64,000 nt of DNA, from assembly GCF_040560245.1 (NCBI RefSeq), contig NZ_JAKMWP010000001.1. One strand, written 5' to 3'. Origin of the DNA: Morganella sibonii. GTDB lineage: Bacteria; Pseudomonadota; Gammaproteobacteria; Enterobacterales; Enterobacteriaceae. The translations under genes were made by a program, and so were the position numbers. The notes under the pieces are model-generated. The model saw nothing but the letters and a program-made list of their open reading frames with translations, was not told the DNA's origin and made no database searches. The stretch's first letter is position 1, and the number at the start of each line of letters is the position of its first letter. Of the stretch, positions 25,977 to 34,726 are shown piece after piece.

Positions 25977-27863
25977 ATGTCTATTGAAATCCATGTGCCT
26001 GATATCGGTTCAGATGAAGTTGATGTAACTGAAATTCTGGTCAGTGTCGGCGATAAAGTAGAAGCAGAACAATCACTCATCACCGTTGAAGGTGACAAGG
26101 CGTCGATGGAAGTTCCGTCTCCGCAGGCAGGGGTTGTTAAAGAGATTAAAGTTGCCGTGGGCGATAAAGTCAGCACCGGTTCTTTCATCATGGTATTTGA
26201 AGCAGAGGCCGCAGCAGCGGCTCCTGCTCCGGCAGCTCAGGCTGCCGCACCTGCTGCTCCGGCAGCGGCTGCAGCATCTGCACTGCAGGAAGTTCACGTA
26301 CCGGATATCGGTGGTGACGAAGTTGATGTGACTGAAATCATGGTCAGCGTCGGCGATACCGTGACTGAAGAACAGTCTCTGATCACTGTTGAAGGCGACA
26401 AAGCCTCAATGGAAGTTCCGTCTCCGATGGCGGGTGTGGTTAAAGAGATCAAAGTTGCTGTCGGCGATAAAGTCAGCACCGGTTCCCTGATCATGGTCTT
26501 TGAAGTTGCGGGCGCAGCACCGGCGGCACAGCCTGCTGCAGCCGCTCCGGCACCTGCAGCAGCGGCACCGGCCGTGGCAGCAGACAAAGAAATCCATGTA
26601 CCGGATATCGGCGGTGACGAAGTTGACGTGACTGAAATTATGGTCAGCGTCGGCGATACTGTGACTGAAGAACAGTCTCTGATCACTGTTGAAGGCGACA
26701 AAGCTTCAATGGAAGTCCCGTCTCCGATGGCAGGTAAAGTCAAAGAAATCAAAGTCGCGGTCGGCGATAAAGTCAAAACCGGCTCTCTGATCATGGTCTT
26801 TGAAGTTGCGGGCGCAGCACCTGCTCCGGCAGCACAGCCTGCAGCAGCCGCACCAGCGGCAGCAGCTCCGGCTTCCGCACCGGCAGCGAAAGCGGCTCCG
26901 GCAGCAGCACCGGCTGCGGGTAATGACTTCGTTGAGAACGATGCTTACGTTCACGCAAGTCCGGTTATCCGTCGTCTGGCCCGTGAATTCGGTGTGAATC
27001 TGGCGAAAGTCAAAGGCACAGGCCGTAAAGGCCGTATCCTGCGTGAAGACGTTCAGGCTTATGTGAAAGATGCGGTGAAACGCGCTGAAGCGGCTCCGGC
27101 TGCAGCAGGCGGCGGTTTACCTGGCATGCTGCCATGGCCGAAAGTGGACTTCAGTAAGTTCGGTGAAGTGGAAGAAGTTGAACTGAGCCGTATTCAGAAG
27201 CTGTCCGGTGCTAACCTGAGCCGTAACTGGGTGATGATCCCGCACGTTACGCTGATGGATGAAGCGGATATCACTGACGTTGAAGAATTCCGTAAACAGC
27301 AGAACAAAGAAGCTGAGAAGAAACAGCTGGGCGTGAAAATCACTCCGCTGGTCTTCGTGATGAAAGCTGCCGCGAAAGCGCTGGTCGAAATGCCGCGTTT
27401 CAACAGCTCTATCACTGAAGATGCACAGCGTCTGATTCTGAAGAAATATGTCAATATCGGTATCGCGGTAGACACCCCGAACGGTCTGGTTGTTCCTGTC
27501 ATCAAAGATGTGAACAAAAAAGGTATTCTGGAACTGTCTTACGAACTGGCTGAAATCTCCAAAAAAGCCCGTAACGGTAAGCTGACTTCTTCTGATATGC
27601 AGGGCGGATGCTTCACTATCTCCAGCCTGGGCGGTATCGGGACAACCGGTTTCGCACCGATTGTTAACGCACCGGAAGTGGCTATCATGGGTCTGTCACG
27701 TTCATCCATGAAACCGGTATGGGACGGCAAACAGTTTGTTCCGCGTCTCATTCTGCCAATGTCACTCTCCTTCGACCACCGTGTGATCGATGGTGCTGAC
27801 GGCGCCCGCTTCATCACGCTGATTAATCAGTACATGAGCGATTTACGCCGCCTGGCAATGTAA
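25977..27863 (+). CDS. aceF: AceF, dihydrolipoamide acetyltransferase E2 with three lipoyl domains
   Basis: Core of the pyruvate dehydrogenase complex. The 628 residues hold three tandem lipoyl domains (about 1-80, 103-183 and 204-284), each with the lipoylation motif EGDKASMEVPSP. They are joined by Ala/Pro linkers, then a peripheral subunit-binding domain (VHASPVIRRLAREFGV, near 322-356). The C-terminal catalytic domain ends with the active-site motif FDHRVIDGADGARF. Lipoyl domains 2 and 3 are almost identical in DNA, giving a roughly 300-bp direct repeat. AceF receives acetyl from AceE and passes electrons to Lpd. Confidence 0.98.
   Translation: MSIEIHVPDIGSDEVDVTEILVSVGDKVEAEQSLITVEGDKASMEVPSPQAGVVKEIKVAVGDKVSTGSFIMVFEAEAAAAAPAPAAQAAAPAAPAAAAASALQEVHVPDIGGDEVDVTEIMVSVGDTVTEEQSLITVEGDKASMEVPSPMAGVVKEIKVAVGDKVSTGSLIMVFEVAGAAPAAQPAAAAPAPAAAAPAVAADKEIHVPDIGGDEVDVTEIMVSVGDTVTEEQSLITVEGDKASMEVPSPMAGKVKEIKVAVGDKVKTGSLIMVFEVAGAAPAPAAQPAAAAPAAAAPASAPAAKAAPAAAPAAGNDFVENDAYVHASPVIRRLAREFGVNLAKVKGTGRKGRILREDVQAYVKDAVKRAEAAPAAAGGGLPGMLPWPKVDFSKFGEVEEVELSRIQKLSGANLSRNWVMIPHVTLMDEADITDVEEFRKQQNKEAEKKQLGVKITPLVFVMKAAAKALVEMPRFNSSITEDAQRLILKKYVNIGIAVDTPNGLVVPVIKDVNKKGILELSYELAEISKKARNGKLTSSDMQGGCFTISSLGGIGTTGFAPIVNAPEVAIMGLSRSSMKPVWDGKQFVPRLILPMSLSFDHRVIDGADGARFITLINQYMSDLRRLAM
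26286..26815 (+). repeat. Direct repeat of lipoyl-domain DNA within aceF
   Basis: The stretches from about 26290 to 26510 and from about 26593 to 26813 encode lipoyl domains 2 and 3 and differ at few positions; the flanking Ala/Pro linkers are also alike. This is a coding tandem repeat that can recombine or be gene-converted, which explains the near identity. Confidence 0.85.
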
Positions 27864-27875
27864 GCAATTACACTG

Positions 27876-27896
27876 AGACCGGTGCAGAGCCGGTCT
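27876..27896 (+). other. Hairpin after aceF
   Basis: AGACCGG pairs with CCGGTCT around a seven-base loop, 12 bases after the aceF stop, and is followed only by TTA. It may cause partial termination or protect the aceEF message, separating it from lpd. Confidence 0.5.
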
Positions 27897-27967
27897 TAGC
27901 GGCGCAGGCTGAAACGTGCTCATCCCGGATAACGGGAGTCAGGTCACAGAACTGCGCCTTTCCAGGT

Positions 27968-27984
27968 TGTTAACAATTTTGTAA
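27968..27984 (+). promoter_or_regulatory. Possible ArcA site before lpd
   Basis: TGTTAA and TTGTAA, spaced 11 bases apart, resemble the direct-repeat ArcA box. lpd has its own ArcA-repressed promoter in E. coli, so the location fits, but the second half matches only partly. Confidence 0.28.
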
Positions 27985-28057
27985 ACTGCTCTCAGTGTGT
28001 ACGTCCCGGTGGAATATATGTCGTCTGACCCGCCGGACAAACAATTAAGAGGTCACG

Positions 28058-29485
28058 ATGAGTACTGAAATTAAAGCCCAGGTCGTTGTACTTGGTGCGG
28101 GCCCTGCAGGGTATTCAGCGGCTTTCCGCTGTGCTGACTTAGGTCTGGAAACTGTCCTGATTGAACGCTATTCAACCTTAGGCGGTGTCTGCCTGAACGT
28201 AGGTTGTATCCCGTCCAAAGCATTACTGCATGTTGCTAAAGTGATCGAAGAAGCGAAAGCGCTGGCTTCTCACGGCATCGTGTTCGGCGAACCGCAGACT
28301 GATATCGATAAAGTCCGTCTGTGGAAAGAGAAAGTTATTTCTCAGTTAACCGGCGGTCTGGCCGGTATGGCGAAAGGCCGTAAAGTGACTGTTGTGAATG
28401 GTCTCGGCCAGTTCACCGGCGCTAATACTATCGAAGTCAATGGTGAGAAGGGTAAAACCACCATCACGTTTGACAATGCTATTATTGCAGCGGGCTCACG
28501 CCCGATTCAGCTGCCGTTTATCCCGCACGAAGATCCGCGTGTATGGGATTCAACTGATGCACTACAGCTGAAAACCGTCCCTGGCCGTCTGCTGGTCATG
28601 GGTGGTGGTATTATCGGCCTGGAAATGGGTACCGTATACCACGCGCTGGGTTCAGAGATTGATGTTGTTGAAATGTTTGACCAGGTCATTCCTGCGGCAG
28701 ATAAAGACATCGTTAAACTGTTCACCAAACGTATCAGCACCAAGTTTAACCTGATGCTGGAAACCAAAGTGACCGCCGTTGAAGCAAAAGAAGACGGTAT
28801 CTATGTCACGATGGAAGGCAAGAAAGGCCCTGCAGAACCACAGCGTTATGACGCGGTTCTGGTGGCTATCGGCCGTACTCCTAACGGTAAACTGCTGGCG
28901 GCTGATAAAGCCGGTGTTGAAGTTGACGATCGCGGTTTCATCCACGTTGACAAACAAATGCGCACCAACGTGCCGCACATCTTTGCTATCGGCGATATCG
29001 TCGGTCAGCCGATGCTGGCGCACAAAGGTGTTCACGAAGGTCACGTGGCAGCCGAAGTTATCTCCGGTCTGAAACACTACTTCGATCCGAAAGTGATCCC
29101 ATCTATTGCTTACACCGAACCGGAAGTGGCATGGGTTGGTCTGACCGAGAAAGAAGCGAAAGAGAAGGGTATCAGCTACGAAACAGCAACCTTCCCGTGG
29201 GCGGCTTCCGGCCGTGCAATCGCATCTGACTGCGCTGAAGGTATGACCAAACTGATTTTCGACAAAGAATCTCACCGTGTTATCGGTGGTGCGATTGTCG
29301 GTACTAACGGCGGCGAGCTGTTAGGTGAAATCGGTCTGGCTATCGAAATGGGTTGTGATGCGGAAGACCTGGCTCTGACCATCCACGCTCACCCGACGCT
29401 GTACGAATCAATCGGTATGGCGGCTGAGATTTACGAAGGCAGCATCACTGACCTTCCGAATCCGAAAGCGAAAAAGAAAAAGTAA
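28058..29485 (+). CDS. lpd: Lpd, dihydrolipoamide dehydrogenase E3
   Basis: FAD flavoprotein shared by pyruvate dehydrogenase, 2-oxoglutarate dehydrogenase and the glycine cleavage system. The 475 residues show the FAD-binding VVLGAGPAGYSAAFRC, the redox disulfide GGVCLNVGCIPSKALL near 44-49, the NAD-binding MGGGIIGLEMGTVY near 180, AIGDIVGQPMLAHKG near 308 and the His-Glu dyad HAHPTLYES near 445. The 194-base gap after aceF suggests its own promoter in addition to read-through. Confidence 0.98.
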   Translation: MSTEIKAQVVVLGAGPAGYSAAFRCADLGLETVLIERYSTLGGVCLNVGCIPSKALLHVAKVIEEAKALASHGIVFGEPQTDIDKVRLWKEKVISQLTGGLAGMAKGRKVTVVNGLGQFTGANTIEVNGEKGKTTITFDNAIIAAGSRPIQLPFIPHEDPRVWDSTDALQLKTVPGRLLVMGGGIIGLEMGTVYHALGSEIDVVEMFDQVIPAADKDIVKLFTKRISTKFNLMLETKVTAVEAKEDGIYVTMEGKKGPAEPQRYDAVLVAIGRTPNGKLLAADKAGVEVDDRGFIHVDKQMRTNVPHIFAIGDIVGQPMLAHKGVHEGHVAAEVISGLKHYFDPKVIPSIAYTEPEVAWVGLTEKEAKEKGISYETATFPWAASGRAIASDCAEGMTKLIFDKESHRVIGGAIVGTNGGELLGEIGLAIEMGCDAEDLALTIHAHPTLYESIGMAAEIYEGSITDLPNPKAKKKK

Positions 29486-29528
29486 TCAGCTGACCCGGTA
29501 ACAGTATTGTTACCCGGCTGAACATAAA

Positions 29529-29559
29529 AATCCGGCGGCCTCTGGCGCCGGATTTTTTT
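29529..29559 (+). terminator. Rho-independent terminator after lpd
   Basis: Stem AATCCGGCG / CGCCGGATT with an eight-base loop and a run of seven T residues, 44 bases after the lpd stop. It ends the pdh operon. Confidence 0.93.
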
Positions 29560-29899
29560 ATTCCCTGCAGCCATCGCCCCGCCTGTGTACTCATAGACAA
29601 ACCGGTATTATTCAGATATTAATAAATTTAGTATGCTGACCGTCGTTCCCGGTGCAGCTGAACTGCGCAAACGACCGTTTTTTGCATTTCCGGCGTAATC
29701 AATAATTGTGCAGATTCCTGTTTAAAACGGCATAACACTGGTGAAACGGGTAAGCAGCAAGTTTAATTCACTAATGTTATTCAGCTCACAAATTGTTTAT
29801 GTTGCTTTAATGTGAATGAATTAACAATGTGTTTAAATTTTGATATGCTGAAACCCCGTTGCCGGGCACTCATAAAAAACACAAAGCAAGGAGTACGTC
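29560..29899 (+). promoter_or_regulatory. acnB upstream region with a possible CRP site
   Basis: 340 bases without a gene, AT-rich toward acnB. At 29811-29826 TGTGAATGAATTAACA matches the CRP consensus (TGTGA-N6-TCACA) except for one base in the right half; CRP activates acnB in E. coli. The start has a good ribosome-binding site (AAGGAGT). No small coding frame stands out. Confidence 0.45.
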
Positions 29900-32497
29900 G
29901 TGCTGGAAAATTACCGCAGGCACGTTGCCGAACGTGCAGCACAAGGGATCGCCCCTAAGCCATTGGAAGCCGCTCAGGTTGCTGAGTTAGTCAAATTACT
30001 GAAATCTCCGCCGGCAGGCGAAGAAGCGTTTCTTGTTGATCTGATTACCAACCGTGTACCGCCGGGTGTTGATGAAGCCGCATATGTGAAAGCCGGTTTC
30101 CTGGCCGCTCTGGCAAAAGGTGAAGCACATTCACCTCTGATCTCCGCTGAAAAAGCCGTTGAATTACTCGGAACTATGCAGGGTGGCTATAACATTCACG
30201 CCCTGATTGAATCCCTCGATGATGAAAAACTGGCCCCTGTCGCCGCCAAAGCGCTCTCTCATACCTTACTGATGTTTGATAATTTCTATGATGTGGAAGA
30301 AAAGGCAAAAGCCGGTAATTCATATGCACAGAAAATTATTCAGTCCTGGGCTGATGCGGACTGGTTCCTTGAACGTCCGAAGCTGGCAGAAAAACTGACC
30401 GTTACCGTTTTTAAAGTTTCCGGTGAAACCAATACCGATGATCTGTCACCGGCGCCGGATGCCTGGTCGCGTCCGGATATCCCGCTGCATGCACTCGCGA
30501 TGCTGAAAAATCCTCGTGACGGTATTGATCCGGATGAACCCGGCAATATCGGCCCGGTTAATCAGATCGATCTGCTCAGCAAAAAAGGGTTCCCGCTGGC
30601 CTATGTCGGTGATGTGGTCGGTACCGGCTCTTCCCGTAAATCTGCGACCAACTCCGTGCTGTGGTTTATGGGGGATGATATCCCGTATGTGCCGAACAAA
30701 CGCGGCGGTGGTATTGTGCTGGGCGGAAAAATTGCCCCGATTTTCTTCAATACCATGGAGGATGCGGGTGCGCTGCCGGTGGAAGTGGATGTCAGCAATC
30801 TGAATATGGGGGATGTGATTGACGTTTACCCGTATAAGGGCGAGATCCGCAATCATGACACCAATGAGCTGCTGGCAACATTTGAACTAAAAACCGATGT
30901 GCTGCTGGATGAAGTTCGCGCCGGTGGCCGTATCCCGCTGATTATCGGTCGCGGCCTGACTGCAAAAGCACGCGAGTCTCTCGGCCTGCCGCATACGGAT
31001 ATTTTCCGTCAGGCAAAACCGGTTGAGAAAAGCACCCGCGGTTTCTCACTGGCTCAGAAGATGGTCGGCCGTGCCTGCGGCGTGGCGGGAATTCGTCCGG
31101 GCGAGTACTGCGAGCCTAAGATGACCTCTGTCGGCTCCCAGGACACCACCGGGCCGATGACCCGTGACGAACTGAAAGACCTGGCCTGTCTCGGCTTCTC
31201 AGCTGATCTGGTGATGCAGTCGTTCTGTCACACTGCCGCTTATCCGAAGCCGGTGGATGTAAACACGCATCACACGCTGCCTGATTTTATTATGAACCGC
31301 GGCGGTGTGTCGCTGCGTCCGGGAGACGGTATTATCCACTCCTGGCTGAACCGCATGCTGCTGCCGGATACGGTCGGCACCGGCGGTGACTCACACACCC
31401 GTTTCCCGATTGGGATTTCCTTCCCGGCCGGTTCCGGTCTGGTTGCCTTCGCTGCGGCGACTGGTGTGATGCCGCTGGATATGCCGGAATCTGTGCTGGT
31501 GCGTTTTAAAGGTAAAATGCAGCCGGGAATCACACTGCGTGATCTGGTGCATGCCATCCCGTATTACGCTATTCAGCAGGGGCTGCTGACCGTTGAGAAA
31601 AAAGGGAAGAAAAACATTTTCTCCGGCCGTATCCTGGAAATTGAAGGGCTGCCGACACTGAAAGTGGAACAGGCGTTTGAGCTGGCGGATGCATCTGCCG
31701 AGCGTTCTGCGGCAGGTTGTACCATCAAACTGGATAAAGAGCCGATTACGGAATACCTCAATTCCAATATCGTCCTGCTGAAATGGATGATTGCGGAAGG
31801 TTACGGCGATCGCCGTACCATTGAGCGCCGTATTCAGAGCATGGAAAAATGGCTGGCCGATCCGCAACTGCTGGAAGGCGATGCGGATGCAGATTATGCC
31901 GCCGTGATCGAAATCGATCTCCATGAGATCAAAGAGCCGATTCTCTGCGCACCGAATGACCCTGATGATGCACGTCTGCTGTCTGATGTGGCCGGAAGCA
32001 AGATTGATGAAGTGTTTATCGGCTCCTGCATGACGAATATCGGTCACTTCCGTGCGGCGGGTAAGCTGCTCGACAGCTATAAGGGCCTGTTACCGACCCG
32101 CCTGTGGGTCGCACCACCGACCAAAATGGATGCCGCGCAGCTGACAGAAGAAGGCTATTACAGCATCTTCGGCAAAAGCGGTGCCCGTATTGAGATTCCG
32201 GGCTGTTCACTGTGTATGGGTAACCAGGCACGTGTGGCGGATAACTCAACGGTCGTATCCACCTCCACCCGTAACTTCCCGAACCGTCTGGGCACCGGTG
32301 CCAATGTGTATCTGGCCTCAGCGGAACTGGCGGCGGTTGCCTCCCTGCTGGGACGCCTGCCGACACCGGCGGAGTATCAGACCTTTATGGATAAAGTGGA
32401 TGAGACAGCGGAAGATACTTATCGTTACCTCAATTTCGACCAGCTGAATCAGTACACCAAAGTCGCGGATGGCGTGATTTTCCAGACTCAGGTGTGA
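29900..32497 (+). CDS. acnB: AcnB, aconitate hydratase B
   Basis: Main aconitase of the TCA cycle, an iron-sulfur enzyme converting citrate to isocitrate; it also accepts 2-methylcitrate derivatives and can bind mRNA when demetallated. The 865 residues equal the E. coli length. The N-terminal HEAT-like domain starts MLENYRRHVAERAAQGI; the swivelling domain (GTGSSRKSATNSVLW) comes before the catalytic core in this B-type order. [4Fe-4S] ligands are seen in FIGSCMTNIGHFRAAGK and PGCSLCMGNQARV. The gene is monocistronic, ending at a strong terminator. Confidence 0.98.
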   Translation: MLENYRRHVAERAAQGIAPKPLEAAQVAELVKLLKSPPAGEEAFLVDLITNRVPPGVDEAAYVKAGFLAALAKGEAHSPLISAEKAVELLGTMQGGYNIHALIESLDDEKLAPVAAKALSHTLLMFDNFYDVEEKAKAGNSYAQKIIQSWADADWFLERPKLAEKLTVTVFKVSGETNTDDLSPAPDAWSRPDIPLHALAMLKNPRDGIDPDEPGNIGPVNQIDLLSKKGFPLAYVGDVVGTGSSRKSATNSVLWFMGDDIPYVPNKRGGGIVLGGKIAPIFFNTMEDAGALPVEVDVSNLNMGDVIDVYPYKGEIRNHDTNELLATFELKTDVLLDEVRAGGRIPLIIGRGLTAKARESLGLPHTDIFRQAKPVEKSTRGFSLAQKMVGRACGVAGIRPGEYCEPKMTSVGSQDTTGPMTRDELKDLACLGFSADLVMQSFCHTAAYPKPVDVNTHHTLPDFIMNRGGVSLRPGDGIIHSWLNRMLLPDTVGTGGDSHTRFPIGISFPAGSGLVAFAAATGVMPLDMPESVLVRFKGKMQPGITLRDLVHAIPYYAIQQGLLTVEKKGKKNIFSGRILEIEGLPTLKVEQAFELADASAERSAAGCTIKLDKEPITEYLNSNIVLLKWMIAEGYGDRRTIERRIQSMEKWLADPQLLEGDADADYAAVIEIDLHEIKEPILCAPNDPDDARLLSDVAGSKIDEVFIGSCMTNIGHFRAAGKLLDSYKGLLPTRLWVAPPTKMDAAQLTEEGYYSIFGKSGARIEIPGCSLCMGNQARVADNSTVVSTSTRNFPNRLGTGANVYLASAELAAVASLLGRLPTPAEYQTFMDKVDETAEDTYRYLNFDQLNQYTKVADGVIFQTQV

Positions 32498-32535
32498 TAG
32501 TCAGCATCTGAATCAATCCGCAGTTATTTTACCGG

Positions 32536-32568
32536 CGGGAGACAGCAGACACTGTCTCCCGTTTTTTT
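32536..32568 (+). terminator. Rho-independent terminator after acnB
   Basis: Stem CGGGAGACAG / CTGTCTCCCG with a six-base loop and seven T residues, 38 bases past the acnB stop. Confidence 0.95.
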
Positions 32569-32686
32569 ATACCTGTCAGCCGGTTAATTACGGTGTGAAT
32601 GTACCTGAAAACCGGATAACCCGCTAAAATAAGGACAGGTGTTGCATACGTGACAGCGGTAAAGTATTTACAAGAGGTATACAGCG

Positions 32687-33058
32687 ATGGATTATGAATT
32701 TTCCCTCGGGATCGACGGGGACGTGATAGTTAAGCTGTCAATGGATCACGAAGCGATCGGTCACTGGCTGAATGAAGAAGTGAAAGGGGATCTCTCGGTG
32801 ATTGATGAGATAACCGTGGCATTTGACAGTATTAAAGGGCGTGAGCAGCAGTGGCAGCGGGTGGGTCATGAATACACACTGTTGATGGATGATGAGGAAA
32901 TCATGATTAACGCCAATCAGATTACCTTTGAAACCGATGAACCGGATGAAGGTATGAGTTATTACGATAATGAAAGTATTGCGTTCTGCGGAACGGCTGA
33001 CTTTATGATTTTACTGGAAAATTATCGTAAATTTATTGTGACCGGCGGGCAGGGCTGA
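32687..33058 (+). CDS. yacL: YacL, UPF0231 family protein
   Basis: Acidic protein of 123 residues in the UPF0231 family, function unknown. It resembles E. coli YacL throughout: N-terminus MDYEFSLGIDGDVIVKLSMDHEAIGHW, central WQRVGHEYTLLMDDEEIMI, and a C-terminal DEGMSYYDNES segment. It follows acnB as in E. coli. It has a good ribosome-binding site (AGAGGT) and no membrane or signal segments. It is the last gene of the block that corresponds to the E. coli pdhR-yacL region. Confidence 0.92.
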   Translation: MDYEFSLGIDGDVIVKLSMDHEAIGHWLNEEVKGDLSVIDEITVAFDSIKGREQQWQRVGHEYTLLMDDEEIMINANQITFETDEPDEGMSYYDNESIAFCGTADFMILLENYRKFIVTGGQG

Positions 33059-33188
33059 GAATTTTTATTCTGAAATTTTCATTTGTTACGGTAATATAAA
33101 CCAGTGGTTCTTTACCTGAAGCGATAATCGGTCGGTTATTGCAACAATGTTGTTTTTATTTATTTCCGATAACTTATGAGGTGGATGA

Positions 33189-34049
33189 ATGAATGAACAA
33201 ATCCTGACGGATGGCCTGAATCAGGCGACCGGCTGGCTGGCAAATAATCAGACATTGCTGCTGGATTATGCGGTGAATATTGTGGCTGCTGTGCTGACGC
33301 TGATTATCGGTCTGTTTGTGGCGAAAATGGCCGGCAAAGCGGTTTCCCGCCTGCTGTCGATGCGCGGTGTGGATGTTACCGTCTCTGATTTTCTGTCCGC
33401 AATGGTTCGTTATGCAGTTATTGCTTTCACACTGATTGCCGTTCTGGGGCGTCTTGGTGTGCAGACGGCGTCCGTTATCGCGGTGCTGGGTGCGGCAGGT
33501 CTGGCCGTGGGTCTGGCATTGCAGGGGTCACTCTCAAATCTTGCGGCAGGGGTATTGCTGGTGATTTTCCGTCCTATCCGTGCCGGTGAATATGTGGTTA
33601 TCGGGGCGTCAGAAGGGACTGTTCAGAATGTGCAGATTTTTTCCACCACACTGCGCAGTGCGGACGACAAAATCATTGTGATCCCTAACGGTAAAGTAAT
33701 TTCCGGCGATATTATTAACGTTAGCCGTGAACCGGATCGCCGCCGTGACATCATTGTCGGTGTGGCTTACAACGCCGATATTGATCAGGTCAAAGAGATT
33801 CTGACTGAGATTGTTGCCGCTGATCCGCGTGTGCAGAAAGAGAAAGGTATTGTGGTGCGTCTGAATGAAATGGCGCCGTCTTCCCTGAATTTTGTTGTCC
33901 GTTACTGGACAAAAAACGGCGATTTCCTGGATGTACACTGGGATCTGCTGGAAAACTTCAAACGTGCGCTGGATAAGCATAATATCGGCATTCCGTTCCC
34001 GCAGCTTGATGTCCATATGCATCAGAATAATCAGCAACAGCAGGCGTAA
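33189..34049 (+). CDS. mscS: MscS, small-conductance mechanosensitive channel
   Basis: Heptameric inner-membrane channel that opens under turgor to release solutes after osmotic downshock. The 286 residues equal the E. coli length. TM1 and TM2 lie at about 25-55 and 68-88. The pore helix TM3 is ASVIAVLGAAGLAVGLALQG, followed by SLSNLAAGVLLVIFRP. The beta domain (VVIGASEGTVQNVQIFSTTLR, IPNGK) and the alpha/beta cytoplasmic cage follow. In E. coli it lies between fbaA and argO; here yacL is upstream. Confidence 0.96.
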   Translation: MNEQILTDGLNQATGWLANNQTLLLDYAVNIVAAVLTLIIGLFVAKMAGKAVSRLLSMRGVDVTVSDFLSAMVRYAVIAFTLIAVLGRLGVQTASVIAVLGAAGLAVGLALQGSLSNLAAGVLLVIFRPIRAGEYVVIGASEGTVQNVQIFSTTLRSADDKIIVIPNGKVISGDIINVSREPDRRRDIIVGVAYNADIDQVKEILTEIVAADPRVQKEKGIVVRLNEMAPSSLNFVVRYWTKNGDFLDVHWDLLENFKRALDKHNIGIPFPQLDVHMHQNNQQQQA

Positions 34050-34064
34050 CAGGTGTATATTATC

Positions 34065-34097
34065 AGCGGTACCCTTTTCCGGGTGCCGCTTTTTTTT
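34065..34097 (+). terminator. Rho-independent terminator after mscS
   Basis: AGCGGTACCC pairs with GGGTGCCGCT (one A-G mismatch) around a six-base loop and is followed by eight T residues. Confidence 0.92.
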
Positions 34098-34118
34098 GCC
34101 GTAAAGTGAGAGATTGTG

Positions 34119-34601
34119 ATGAGCGAGCATTTACTTCATTTTATTCCTGAGACACTGAGTTATGTCCCGGATGCTGAGCAGCAGCAGGCTGCGGAACAGT
34201 ATCTGAGTGAGTGGATGGCGGCTGACGATATTATGCATCAGGCGGACCCGGATATTATTTTCTGGTCCGGCAGTGAAAACTTCCGTTATCCGCTCTGTCC
34301 TGTCTGCCGCAAGCCGGTTTCCGGTACCTGGTGGGGCGCGCAGATGAATGCGATTTTTGCGGTTACCGGAGAAGAACGCATTTCTGCCGCTCTGGCACCG
34401 CGCAATACCCCCTGCTGCGGGGCGCCTGCCGTCATTCCCGATATGGATTATGATGAAACCGGCGGTCTTGCGTGTTACGGGCTGACTGTCCGTTATAACA
34501 ACAGTTTTATTGTCTGTATGGATAACGGGCGGGATGAAATTATCAGCCGTGTGAGTGAATGCCTCGGCACCCCGGTGCGTCTGGTCTGGGAGTGGATCTG
34601 A
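34119..34601 (+). CDS. Uncharacterised cysteine-containing protein
   Basis: I do not recognise this protein with certainty. It is a soluble-looking, acidic protein of 160 residues with CPVCRKPVSGTWWG near 62 and TPCCGAP near 100, which could form a four-cysteine zinc site. There is no signal peptide or membrane segment. A GTG directly before the ATG is an alternative start; the ATG has an AGTGAGAG ribosome-binding site. It stands between mscS and argO, which are adjacent in E. coli, so it is an insertion or a loss in E. coli. Base composition is like its neighbours. Confidence 0.7.
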   Translation: MSEHLLHFIPETLSYVPDAEQQQAAEQYLSEWMAADDIMHQADPDIIFWSGSENFRYPLCPVCRKPVSGTWWGAQMNAIFAVTGEERISAALAPRNTPCCGAPAVIPDMDYDETGGLACYGLTVRYNNSFIVCMDNGRDEIISRVSECLGTPVRLVWEWI

Positions 34602-34667
34602 CTGCATTTTTCACGAAATATTAGTCTCGTTAATGACCCATTAATTGTATTAATTTCACTAATACTG

Positions 34668-34724
34668 AAATCCCGGTAATATTCATTCCATCCGGCGTGG
34701 ATTGAATAATTATCGGGATTTTTT
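34668..34724 (+). promoter_or_regulatory. Long hairpin in the argO leader with its ribosome-binding site in the 3' arm
   Basis: AAATCCCG at 34668-34675 pairs with CGGGATTT at 34714-34721. The pairing continues inward through GTAAT/ATTAT, ATTCA/TGAAT and TCCA/TGGA to a seven-base loop, about 22 base pairs in all with one bulge and one mismatch. T residues run from 34719 to 34724 and the argO ATG is at 34727. The only Shine-Dalgarno-like sequence, GGGA at 34715-34718, is inside the 3' arm. It may be a terminator for the upstream gene, an attenuator of argO, or both. Confidence 0.7.
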
Positions 34725-34726
34725 GC

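Noticed and set aside
26294..26794. Long minus-strand open frames across the aceF lipoyl repeats
   Set aside because: They mirror the repeated, GC-biased coding sequence of aceF and encode repeated low-complexity peptides with no known family.
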